Positions 1 through 6,926 are shown, numbered from the stretch's first letter. The stretch: DNA of 6,926 bases from Spirochaetes bacterium RBG_16_67_19 (GCA_001829505.1 MIBK01000226.1:1005-7930), one strand, 5' to 3'. Translations and numbers: made by a program. Notes: a model not told the origin generated them from the letters alone.

Positions 1-269
1 GGGCTGGAGGTGAAGCTGGAGAATCTGCCGGCCCGGGCGGCGCCGGCGGCGCAACCCGGCCCCTCCGCCGACCCCATGGGCGACCTGCTGGCCGACCCCA
101 TGGGCGGCTTACTGGCCGCCTGCCAGGAGCAGGGCCTGCTGATCCTGCGCGCGGGGGTCAACGTGCTGCGTATCGCCCCGCCCCTGGTGATCACGAGGAA
201 GGAAATCGACGAAGGCCTGGCGCGGCTCACCCGCGCGCTGGAGCGATACACGTCCGACGGAGGAAGCAA

Positions 270-273
<4 letters not shown>
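1..273 (+). CDS. argD: Acetylornithine aminotransferase, C-terminal end (5' end outside window)
   Basis: The open frame runs in from the left edge with no stop, so the ATG at position 10 is internal and not the start. About 90 residues remain. The end GLLILRAGVNVLRIAPPLVI followed by TRKEIDEGLARL matches the C-terminal small domain of class III PLP aminotransferases of the ArgD type (usual form: GLL...aG.nVlR..PPL.it..EIdeal). ArgD converts N-acetylglutamate semialdehyde and glutamate to N-acetylornithine and 2-oxoglutarate in cytoplasmic arginine synthesis. The PLP lysine and substrate residues lie upstream and cannot be checked, so ornithine or 4-aminobutyrate aminotransferase is possible from this fragment alone; the argG gene right behind it favours argD. 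Oddity: between the GLEVKLE strand and the following helix there is an extra Ala/Pro-rich stretch plus a duplicated ADPMG(D/G)LL octapeptide. The TGA overlaps the argG ATG (ATGA), suggesting translational coupling. Confidence 0.85.
67..114 (+). repeat. Tandem 24-base duplication inside argD
   Basis: Two adjacent 24-base units (67-90 and 91-114) both begin gccgaccccatgggcg and match at 21 of 24 positions; the three differences are near the 3' end of each unit. The copies are in frame and encode ADPMGDLL and ADPMGGLL. They sit in a loop just before the helix that leads to the conserved C-terminal ArgD block, so the enzyme probably tolerates the insertion. Unit boundaries are arbitrary by a base or two. 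Confidence 0.85.
259..264 (+). promoter_or_regulatory. Ribosome binding site of argG
   Basis: GGAGGA lies 5 bases before the ATG at 270, inside the last codons of argD. This strong Shine-Dalgarno sequence, together with the ATGA stop/start overlap, fixes the argG start and supports co-translation with argD. Confidence 0.8.
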
Positions 274-1541
<1,268 letters not shown>

Positions 1542-1551
1542 GGTTTCGCGA

Positions 1552-1595
1552 GGCGCCTGTTACCGGGCGCCGGGCTCCCGAAGTAACTTCCCCGG
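1552..1595 (+). other. Two overlapping inverted repeats after argG
   Basis: GGCGCC at 1552-1557 can pair with GGCGCC at 1566-1571 (8-base loop). CCGGG at 1570-1574 can pair with CCCGG at 1591-1595. The two stems share 1570-1571, so they exclude each other. A small near-palindrome GAAGT-A-ACTTC (1580-1590) lies inside the second loop. No run of T follows either stem on either strand, so this is not a typical intrinsic terminator. It could weakly end argG transcription or lie in the leader of the small ORF at 1596. In GC-rich DNA such short stems also arise by chance. Confidence 0.2.
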
Positions 1596-1703
1596 ATGGA
1601 GTACCCGTTGCTGTACGTCGGGCTGTTCCAGGCGGCCGTGGCCGTGGTCCTGTTGACCGCCTACGGGCCGCGCCTGAGCCGCGCCGCGAAGGTGGAGATC
1701 TAG
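1596..1703 (+). CDS. Small single-span membrane protein, 35 aa (or remnant)
   Basis: I do not recognise this ORF. It begins MEYPLLYVGLFQ and has one hydrophobic helix, roughly residues 5-24, followed by a basic tail (PRLSRAAKVEI). The positive-inside rule would place the C-terminus in the cytoplasm. The best evidence for coding is composition: all 34 codons after the ATG end in G or C, while the second codon position is rich in A/T, the same pattern as argG just upstream. An in-frame TAA at 1584-1586 makes 1596 the only ATG start. No clear Shine-Dalgarno precedes it, which counts against efficient translation and leaves open a remnant of a longer gene or a frame preserved by chance. It lies 54 bases after argG on the same strand, so it could be the operon's last gene. 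Its TAG shares the palindrome CTAG with the stop of the convergent kinase gene. Confidence 0.4.
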   Translation: MEYPLLYVGLFQAAVAVVLLTAYGPRLSRAAKVEI

Positions 1704-4513
1704 CGATCCTTCAAAACGCCGCTCAGGGTATTCAGAACATCTTTCAGCTCGAACGGTTTGGATATGAAGGGCAGGCCGGTCCGTTCGATCATCGCCTTGG
1801 TCTCGGCGGCCATGATGTCGCCCGTCAGGAAAACGGTGCGGGTGGCGATCGAGCCGGCGATTTCCTTCGCCTTTTCGTATACCTCTATCCCGCTCATTTC
1901 GGGCATGCGGATGTCCAGGAGAATCAAGCCATAACGATGGGAAGAGATATATTCCAGGCCCGTCCGTCCATCGGGGGCCGTATCCACCTGATGGCCTTCG
2001 TTTTCGAGTATCGTTTTGAGGAGCTCACGAATCGCGGCTTCGTCATCCACCACCAGGACGCGCGTATGTGGTGCCTGGAAACGCGGTTTTTCCAGCTCCC
2101 TACTTTGAGCCTCGGCTTTGAGAAGGGGTAGCTCCACATGAAACTCGGCGCCCTCTCCGAGCGCGCTCCGTACCCAGATCCGGCCATTGTGCTCGCAGAC
2201 GATCCCATGGCAGATGCTCAAGCCCAGGCCGGTTCCCTGGCCGACTTCCCTGGTGGTGAAGAACGGATCAAAAATCCGCTCCTGGATCTCCTGCGGGATG
2301 CCGGGGCCATCATCGCGTACGGTGACCAGGATCGACTCCCCCTGGATACCGCTGGTCAGTATCAACTCGCCTTTGCCATGAGCGGTCCGCATGGCCGTTT
2401 CGGCATTGATGATCAGGTTCAGCAGCACCTGCTGGAGCTGCTGGGCATCCGCCACCGTGGTTGGAAGCTCGGGGTCCAGCTCCAGCCTGACACTGATGTT
2501 CCCGGTCCGCAGCGCGTAGGAGCGCAAGGCCAGGGTGGAGCGCACCAGCTCGTTCAAGTCAACCGCCGATCGCTCCGGTTTCTTCTGCCGGGCGAAAGTG
2601 AGCAGTCTCTGAATGATGCCGGCCACGCGCTTGGCGGCGCTTACGATCTGCGCTACGGCTTCGTGCGCAGCCACCGGCAGCGGCTGCAAGCCAAGTATTT
2701 CGCTGTAGCCGATGACCGCCGTCAACGGGTTGTTGATCTCGTGGGCGATACCTGAAGCCATCTCGCCGATCGAGGCCAGATGGCTGGCCAGCCGGGCCCG
2801 GATTTCCAGCTGTTCCCTCCGAGCCTGCTCCTGCCTGCGTTCCGTGACGTCCCGCAGGACGAAGGCGGTGGACATGTTGGCCTCCGGGTCGACCAGCGGC
2901 GCCGCGGCGATTTCGTATTCCCGCCCCTGGATCGTTTCGGTGAATCGCAGTGGGGCATCGTCCTGGGAAAGGGCGCGCGCGGGAAAAAACGCGCTCTGCC
3001 CGATCCGGGCGCCGAAGCTTTGCGTGCCCTGGCGGTTCAGGAAGCGGATGATTCCCTGCCTGTCCACGATCACGACCGCGTCCGGCAGGCTGTCGAGCCA
3101 GGTCTGCCAGATTTCCCTGGTGCGGACAGCCTCGAGATACAACAAGGAGTTCTCCAGGGCCATCGCGGCCTCCGCGCCGAGGCTCTCCAGCAGCTGGATA
3201 TCCTCGGTGGAGTAGGCACGGTGAGGGTTCTTCGGACCCAGGACGATCACCCCCGACAGATTCCCGCGTGGCGTGAGCAGGGGGACCAGCAGCGCCGCCT
3301 GAAGGCTGGCCAAGACGGCGCGCTCGGCCTGCGGGATGTTCTGCAGCGAGGGATCGACGTCAAGGCTCTTCGCGGGCATGGTCCTGCGCTGCTTTTTCAG
3401 CCATTGCAGCGCCGGGCTGGCCGATCCCAGGACCGGTTCCGGAGAGCCGACCGCTCCGCCGCTGCTGGCTACAAGCCGCAGGTCCAGGCTGTCCGCCTCG
3501 GGCTGCAGCAGGTATACCGCGGAAGCCTGCAGGACGCGGCGTATCAGCTCGGTGAGGTTGGTGCCCAGCTCCTGCGGACTGGCGAGAGCGTCCGCAGTGG
3601 TGAACAGGTTCCGCAGCGCTTCCAGGTAGTCATAACGCTCGCTGAAGAACAGGCGATTGATCCTCTGGCGCGCCCATTCGTAGGCGGGACGCATGATCAA
3701 GGCGAAAGCGATCATGGCCGCGGCGTAAACCCAAAGCTCGCTGCCGCGACCGCGGAAGAAGCTGATGGCCAGGATGATCGCCCCGACATACGGGGTGGCG
3801 ATCAGCGTACTGACCAGCAGGTGGATCAATCCCTTGCGGGCCAGGACGTGCAGGTCGAACAACCGGTACCTGAGAATGGCCAGGGCGCAAACCGTGCAGA
3901 AAGCCAGGTTGGCCCAAATCGCCATGGGCGGCAGGTCGGTGAATCCATCGAGCGCAGCGCCGAGCAGAGGCAGCAGCTCCGCGACCGCTATCCACAGGTA
4001 ACGCCTCTTTTTTTCCACGGCTTCCGAACGATGCCGGGCGACAAGAAGGCGGATGAAGTTTATCCAGATAAGAAGCTGCATGGCCCCGAAGATCAAGGTT
4101 CCGGCCGGACCAACTTCCGGAGCGTAGCCGTAGCTGGCCACCTTGACCCGGCTGATGATCAGGTTGGTCAGCAGCACCAGGGCCGAGATCGGCACAAATA
4201 GGGAGTAAACCAGCACCAGAGGCCAGCGGCTGCGGTAGCCCATGTACAGATGACAGAAGTGGAAGAAAGCCACAAAGAGCAAAAGCCCCGAAAAGGCTAC
4301 CGCTCGACTCCAAATGAGCGCTTCCTCGGCAGTCTGCCTGGAGCGCATCACCAGGGTGAACAGGCACCACAGCGCCAGCCAGGTGAGGACAAGCAGAAAG
4401 GCCCGGCGGCTGCGATCGCGCTGAGCCCCCATGGTGACCAGAGCGATCAGCAGGAAGGTGACCCCCGCCGAGATGAGCGGACTCACCACGTAGCCGGGAG
4501 GGAAAGCGCTCAC
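1700..4513 (-). CDS. Membrane-bound 7TM-type hybrid histidine kinase (GAF-PAS-HisKA-HATPase-REC)
   Basis: A 937-residue inner-membrane sensor kinase with a fused receiver. Residues 1-275 hold about nine hydrophobic segments (near 12-29, 38-56, 71-91, 99-119, 137-157, 172-188, 198-214, 229-253, 258-275), resembling the 7TM N-terminal region of histidine kinases, with FFHFCHLY at 83-90 and the linker RYRLFDLHVL at 215-224. A GAF-like domain follows (about 295-460), then PAS (about 466-560) and a charged signalling helix. HisKA carries phospho-acceptor H591 in HEINNP. The ATPase shows N699/N703, DDGPGIP (734-740), FDPFFTT (748-754) and GQGTGLGL (758-765). The receiver (about 817-933) has D823/D824, acceptor D867 in LLDIRMPEMSG, T897 and K919. 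All catalytic residues are present. The start is GTG at 4513, overlapping the GH3 stop (GTGA). The ligand is unknown. No output regulator is in the window, so signal may pass by phosphorelay to a distant protein or the receiver may modulate the kinase. Confidence 0.93.
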   Translation of the reverse strand: MSAFPPGYVVSPLISAGVTFLLIALVTMGAQRDRSRRAFLLVLTWLALWCLFTLVMRSRQTAEEALIWSRAVAFSGLLLFVAFFHFCHLYMGYRSRWPLVLVYSLFVPISALVLLTNLIISRVKVASYGYAPEVGPAGTLIFGAMQLLIWINFIRLLVARHRSEAVEKKRRYLWIAVAELLPLLGAALDGFTDLPPMAIWANLAFCTVCALAILRYRLFDLHVLARKGLIHLLVSTLIATPYVGAIILAISFFRGRGSELWVYAAAMIAFALIMRPAYEWARQRINRLFFSERYDYLEALRNLFTTADALASPQELGTNLTELIRRVLQASAVYLLQPEADSLDLRLVASSGGAVGSPEPVLGSASPALQWLKKQRRTMPAKSLDVDPSLQNIPQAERAVLASLQAALLVPLLTPRGNLSGVIVLGPKNPHRAYSTEDIQLLESLGAEAAMALENSLLYLEAVRTREIWQTWLDSLPDAVVIVDRQGIIRFLNRQGTQSFGARIGQSAFFPARALSQDDAPLRFTETIQGREYEIAAAPLVDPEANMSTAFVLRDVTERRQEQARREQLEIRARLASHLASIGEMASGIAHEINNPLTAVIGYSEILGLQPLPVAAHEAVAQIVSAAKRVAGIIQRLLTFARQKKPERSAVDLNELVRSTLALRSYALRTGNISVRLELDPELPTTVADAQQLQQVLLNLIINAETAMRTAHGKGELILTSGIQGESILVTVRDDGPGIPQEIQERIFDPFFTTREVGQGTGLGLSICHGIVCEHNGRIWVRSALGEGAEFHVELPLLKAEAQSRELEKPRFQAPHTRVLVVDDEAAIRELLKTILENEGHQVDTAPDGRTGLEYISSHRYGLILLDIRMPEMSGIEVYEKAKEIAGSIATRTVFLTGDIMAAETKAMIERTGLPFISKPFELKDVLNTLSGVLKDR

Positions 4514-6108
4514 TGTTTTTCCTTGACTCCGCCCGAGCTGAAGAGCTGCTCCAGGACCTCGCGGGACGGCTCGATATGTTTGGGCTTGATGTGCGCCAGA
4601 TCGGCGCCGGCGCGCACTTTCGCCTCGGTGAAGCGGGCGAAGGTGCCCTCGCTGAGCAAGGTGGTACGGATCGGATTGGTCTGGAGGTAATGATCGATGT
4701 CCCCGTAGTCCGTGTCGACCTTCCGCAGGCTCCGGTCGAGCAGGGCGCTCATCTCGGCCGCGGCCCGCTCCTCCTTGAGCTCGATGAGCAGCCTCAAGTA
4801 CGTTTCCGATTGATCGTATTCCTTATATGCGGTCCAGTCGGCATACTTGACTCCCGTATCGGCGATCGCCTTCCAGATGGTACGTTCATCGAGGCTGCAA
4901 AGCGCGGCCAGGTTGATCGCCTCGTCGATTTTGCGGACTATTTCAAACTGCGGCAGCTTCACCCCGGCATCCTCGTCCCCCCGGCTCACGACTCGGATCA
5001 CGTCCCCCAGCCGGTAGCGCATGAGCGGCATCCCGTGAAACTGGGTGATAATCACCTCGTAATATCTGTCCTTTTCGAGCTTGTCGATCAGCAGGGTCGC
5101 GCGATGGTCCGGCGCAGAGGTCTGGAACGGTGAATAGGGCAGGAATTCCAGGAAGGCCGCGTCCGGAAGGAAGGTCAGGTTCCTCTTATTCCAGCTCTGC
5201 ATCGCCAACAGCATGGTCTCGGTGCTGGCGTAGACGTCGAAGGGCTGCACGCCCCAGTACTTCTCGATTTCGTCCTTGTAGATGCTCATGTCCAGGCCGG
5301 CGGCGATGATCCCCTTGGGGTTCCACAGGTCTTTCGGGTAGACGGGCCGGTGCTGGCTGCGGCTCCTGATCAATCCGCGCAGCAGCCGGAACAGCACTTT
5401 GGGGTGCAGGAACTTGGCGCTCAGCTTCGAAGAGCTGGCCGCCTGGCCGGACATCTGCTGGCCCATGCGTACGAGTACGCTGGCAATGGCGCCGGCCACT
5501 TCGAAGCCATCCCGCAGCGCCACTTCGAAACCCCGCGCTACCTGTTCCCTGAAAGGAAGCCCGGTTACGGATGCTTGAGTCGGGATGGACTTGATCGTGA
5601 AGCGTTCCCGCAGGCGGCCGAACCCCGTCCCGGAGGTGTACGGGGCCGGGGGGACGATGGTGAGGAACTTCAAGCCCGGCCGGATGTTGATCTGCCCCTT
5701 CCGCGAAGTCGAGGACAGCACGAACAGGGCGATGCAGTTGCGAGCTACCTTGTCCATGCCCGCTTCGCTGTGGGGAATCCACTTGAACTTCCCGCCCCGG
5801 CCGGCGGAATGACTCCAGGACAGAGGTTTGACCGCCAGCGCCTCCTCCCTTTTCTCGCTCAGATAGGGCTCGTAGTCGTCGTAGGTGGTGAAAGGGATAG
5901 TGGCTTGGAATTCCTCGAGCGTCCGCGGCGGCCGCTCTCCGAGAATTTTACGCCCGAGAATCCCGCCGGCGGCGAGCTGGAGTTGCTCCGTCAGCAGGGA
6001 CCCTTGAATGGACAGGAACTCCTCGGCCGTAAGGTCCAGGAACCCGCAGTAGCGCTTCCACAGCTCCTCAGCGCTCAGAGTTCTAAAATAGATGTCTTCC
6101 GGAAGCAT
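4510..6108 (-). CDS. GH3-family acyl-adenylate-forming enzyme (putative acyl acid-amido synthetase)
   Basis: A 532-residue protein of the GH3 auxin-responsive promoter family, part of the ANL adenylating superfamily. Plant GH3 enzymes activate a carboxylic acid with ATP and join it to an amino acid; bacterial substrates are largely unknown, and I cannot infer one here. Numbering is from ATG 6108. The nucleotide loop region is SHSAGRGGKFKWIP at 99-112, YASTE is at 293-297, YRLGD at 365-369, the FEIVRKIDEAIN block at 388-399, and a C-terminal KPKH at 508-511 that may hold the catalytic lysine. The loop departs from the usual SSGT(S/T)xG pattern. No signal peptide or membrane segment is seen, so it is probably cytoplasmic. 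I prefer ATG 6108 over in-frame GTG 6117 because AGGTGG lies 5 bases before the ATG and would overlap the GTG. It begins 12 bases after the methyltransferase stop and overlaps the kinase start by 4 bases, so one operon is likely. Confidence 0.85.
   Translation of the reverse strand: MLPEDIYFRTLSAEELWKRYCGFLDLTAEEFLSIQGSLLTEQLQLAAGGILGRKILGERPPRTLEEFQATIPFTTYDDYEPYLSEKREEALAVKPLSWSHSAGRGGKFKWIPHSEAGMDKVARNCIALFVLSSTSRKGQINIRPGLKFLTIVPPAPYTSGTGFGRLRERFTIKSIPTQASVTGLPFREQVARGFEVALRDGFEVAGAIASVLVRMGQQMSGQAASSSKLSAKFLHPKVLFRLLRGLIRSRSQHRPVYPKDLWNPKGIIAAGLDMSIYKDEIEKYWGVQPFDVYASTETMLLAMQSWNKRNLTFLPDAAFLEFLPYSPFQTSAPDHRATLLIDKLEKDRYYEVIITQFHGMPLMRYRLGDVIRVVSRGDEDAGVKLPQFEIVRKIDEAINLAALCSLDERTIWKAIADTGVKYADWTAYKEYDQSETYLRLLIELKEERAAAEMSALLDRSLRKVDTDYGDIDHYLQTNPIRTTLLSEGTFARFTEAKVRAGADLAHIKPKHIEPSREVLEQLFSSGGVKEKQ
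4520..4524 (-). promoter_or_regulatory. Ribosome binding site of the hybrid kinase
   Basis: On the minus strand AAGGA sits 6 bases before the GTG at 4513, within the last codons of the GH3 gene. It supports the GTG start and the GTGA overlap as a coupled stop/start. Confidence 0.55.
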
Positions 6109-6113
6109 CGTCG

Positions 6114-6121
6114 CCACCTTT
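6114..6121 (-). promoter_or_regulatory. Ribosome binding site of the GH3 gene, deciding its start
   Basis: On the minus strand AAAGGTGG ends 5 bases before the ATG at 6108 and overlaps the last base of the methyltransferase TGA (6121-6123). The alternative GTG at 6117 lies inside this motif and has no purine-rich element at a suitable distance, so ATG 6108 is the better start; the protein would be three residues shorter than a longest-frame call. Confidence 0.65.
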
Positions 6122-6834
6122 CATGTTTTTAAGCCCGACATAATCAGGTCCTGATAGGCCTGCTCTTCCTCGATGTGCAATTCGCTCACCGGCAGCTCCG
6201 CGAACAGGAGGCGGGCCTGCTGTGAGGAAAACGAGTGCTTCTGCGGCCGCAGCAGCAGCGGCAGGTATAACATGCCCAGCGGCAGCATCAACAACAGCTC
6301 CGTGATCAGCAGGAGCGGATTGCCGCCGGAACGAAGGGCCGTTTTCACCTGATCCCTGGCCAAAGCAGCCCCCATGGCGGAGCCCTCGGGGCGGGTGGGC
6401 AGCGTCAGCGCGAAGCGGCCTCCCGGGCGCAGGACCCGCACGATCTCCCGGACCACGGCGTCGACCTCGTCCACGAAGTCCAGCACGTGCATGCACAGCA
6501 CCCGGTCGAAACACCGATCGGGGAACCGCAGCGCCGCCGCGTCCATGAGGCTCAACTCGGCCTTTCCTCCGGCCCGACGCAGCTTGGCGCGGCTGCGGGC
6601 GAGGGCCGAAGGAGAGAAATCGACCCCCGTCAGGCGCAGGTGGGGGGCGGCCTTAAGCGCGGCCACCGCTTCGTTGCCTGTGCCCAGCCCCACGCACAGG
6701 AGGCTCCGGGCGTCCTGCAGTGCAAGTAGGTCGAGGCACTTGGCCTGGAGGAGCCGATACCGGCTGAGCGTGGCCGTGGTGGTGTCGTAGATGGGGTTGT
6801 AGACGTGGTCGAAATACAGCTGGACGAATCGCAA
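6121..6834 (-). CDS. Class I SAM-dependent methyltransferase (UbiE/methyltransferase-11 type)
   Basis: A complete 237-residue methyltransferase that should transfer a methyl group from S-adenosylmethionine to an unknown small molecule. The Rossmann motif I, LLCVGLGTGNEA, is at residues 45-56. The acidic ribose-binding residue is D72 in GVDFSPSALARSR. Motif II/III features follow: DAAALRFPDRCFDRVLCMHV (98-117) and VLRPGGRFALTLP (134-146). Residues 172-195 are strikingly hydrophobic (NPLLLITELLLMLPLGMLYL then PLLL), suggesting a membrane-associating cap or a lipophilic substrate. The start is TTG at 6834, preceded by GGAGAGG; in-frame sequence upstream to the TGA at 6871-6873 offers no ATG or GTG. 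ATGs at 6847 and 6854 are in other frames. It is the first gene of the minus-strand group, 12 bases before GH3, so the two probably act in one pathway. The exact substrate (O-, N- or C-methylation) cannot be read from sequence. Confidence 0.9.
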   Translation of the reverse strand: MRFVQLYFDHVYNPIYDTTTATLSRYRLLQAKCLDLLALQDARSLLCVGLGTGNEAVAALKAAPHLRLTGVDFSPSALARSRAKLRRAGGKAELSLMDAAALRFPDRCFDRVLCMHVLDFVDEVDAVVREIVRVLRPGGRFALTLPTRPEGSAMGAALARDQVKTALRSGGNPLLLITELLLMLPLGMLYLPLLLRPQKHSFSSQQARLLFAELPVSELHIEEEQAYQDLIMSGLKT

Positions 6835-6838
6835 TGTG

Positions 6839-6845
6839 CCTCTCC
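6839..6845 (-). promoter_or_regulatory. Ribosome binding site of the methyltransferase
   Basis: On the minus strand GGAGAGG ends 4 bases before the TTG at 6834; counted from its GGAG part the spacing is 7. This is what makes the non-ATG start credible. Confidence 0.6.
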
Positions 6846-6846
6846 A

Positions 6847-6874
6847 TGTATCATGAATATGGGCGACTGGTCAA
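6847..6874 (-). promoter_or_regulatory. Possible promoter of the methyltransferase operon
   Basis: In the 63 bases between the upstream stop and the methyltransferase start, the minus strand has TTGACC (6869-6874; 5 of 6 to the -35 consensus), then 16 bases, then GATACA (6847-6852; only 3 of 6 to the -10 consensus). A start site at the usual distance would fall near 6840, inside the Shine-Dalgarno sequence, which argues against this exact pairing. The stretch is locally A/T-richer than its surroundings and is the only room for a promoter of this operon in the window, unless the operon begins further upstream. Confidence 0.2.
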
Positions 6875-6897
6875 ATGATCAGGGGGGTGGGCGGGTT

Positions 6898-6926
6898 CTA
6901 CCGGTCCTCCAGGCGGTACTTCTCGC
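6898..6926 (-). CDS. C-terminal end of an unidentified upstream gene (partial)
   Basis: Reading the minus strand from the right edge, eight full codons give EKYRLEDR followed by TAG (6898-6900). All eight codons end in G or C and are common ones (gag aag tac cgc ctg gag gac cgg), consistent with coding in this genome. It would be a same-strand gene 63 bases upstream of the methyltransferase. The tail is too short to name, and chance or a plus-strand frame beginning at ATG 6875 cannot be excluded. Confidence 0.35.

Noticed and set aside
1542..1595. Intrinsic terminator after argG
   Set aside because: Stems are short and no T-run follows on either strand; kept only as a low-confidence inverted-repeat feature.
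2780..4201. A 473-codon open frame on the plus strand opposite the kinase gene
   Set aside because: It lies wholly antisense to a gene with intact catalytic motifs, its protein is a Gln/Arg/Gly/Pro-rich jumble with no recognisable motif, and such frames are expected in GC-rich DNA.
6109..6117. GTG at 6117 as the GH3 start
   Set aside because: It falls inside the AAAGGTGG Shine-Dalgarno motif; ATG 6108 has correct spacing.
5350..6132. A 260-codon plus-strand frame opposite the GH3 gene
   Set aside because: Antisense shadow of the GH3 coding sequence, without family motifs or a convincing ribosome binding site.
6875..6926. Plus-strand gene start at ATG 6875 running off the right edge
   Set aside because: No Shine-Dalgarno precedes it and it uses rarer codons (agg, ggg); the minus-strand frame ending at 6898 reads more like coding sequence, though neither is secure.

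Overview
The window is GC-rich bacterial DNA holding two gene groups that converge near position 1700. There are no RNA genes, transposases, CRISPR arrays or phage genes. The 7TM-type sensor kinase combined with a bacterial GH3-family enzyme and its partner methyltransferase suggests Chloroflexota (Dehalococcoidia/Anaerolineae-like). That is recognition of protein style rather than a database result, so the taxonomic call is tentative.

Left side, plus strand (1-1703): the 3' end of an acetylornithine-type aminotransferase gene (argD), overlapping by 4 bases with a complete argininosuccinate synthase gene (argG). This is the tail of an arginine biosynthesis operon; argH does not follow. The visible ArgD C-terminus carries a Pro/Ala-rich insertion containing a tandem 24-base duplication. 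Behind argG, in what would be called intergenic space, is a 35-codon ORF (1596-1703). It encodes one hydrophobic helix with a basic tail, and every codon after the ATG ends in G or C. It is probably a small membrane protein or the remnant of one, and its stop codon shares a CTAG with the stop of the convergent kinase gene.

Right side, minus strand (6834 down to 1700): a compact three-gene operon reading SAM-dependent methyltransferase, then GH3-family acyl-adenylate-forming enzyme, then a very large membrane hybrid histidine kinase. The first two are 12 bases apart; the last two overlap by 4 bases (GTGA). The kinase has about nine hydrophobic segments, GAF, PAS, HisKA, HATPase and a C-terminal receiver, and no DNA-binding partner regulator is in view. 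The chemistry of the first two genes (acid activation/amide formation and methylation) next to a membrane sensor suggests a candidate small-molecule synthesis-and-sensing unit. This is a hypothesis from gene order and family knowledge only.

At the right edge (6898-6926), eight sense codons followed by TAG on the minus strand look like the end of another gene upstream of the methyltransferase. Samples of third-position GC are near-saturated in argG, the small ORF and the methyltransferase start, and visibly lower in the GH3 and kinase genes.
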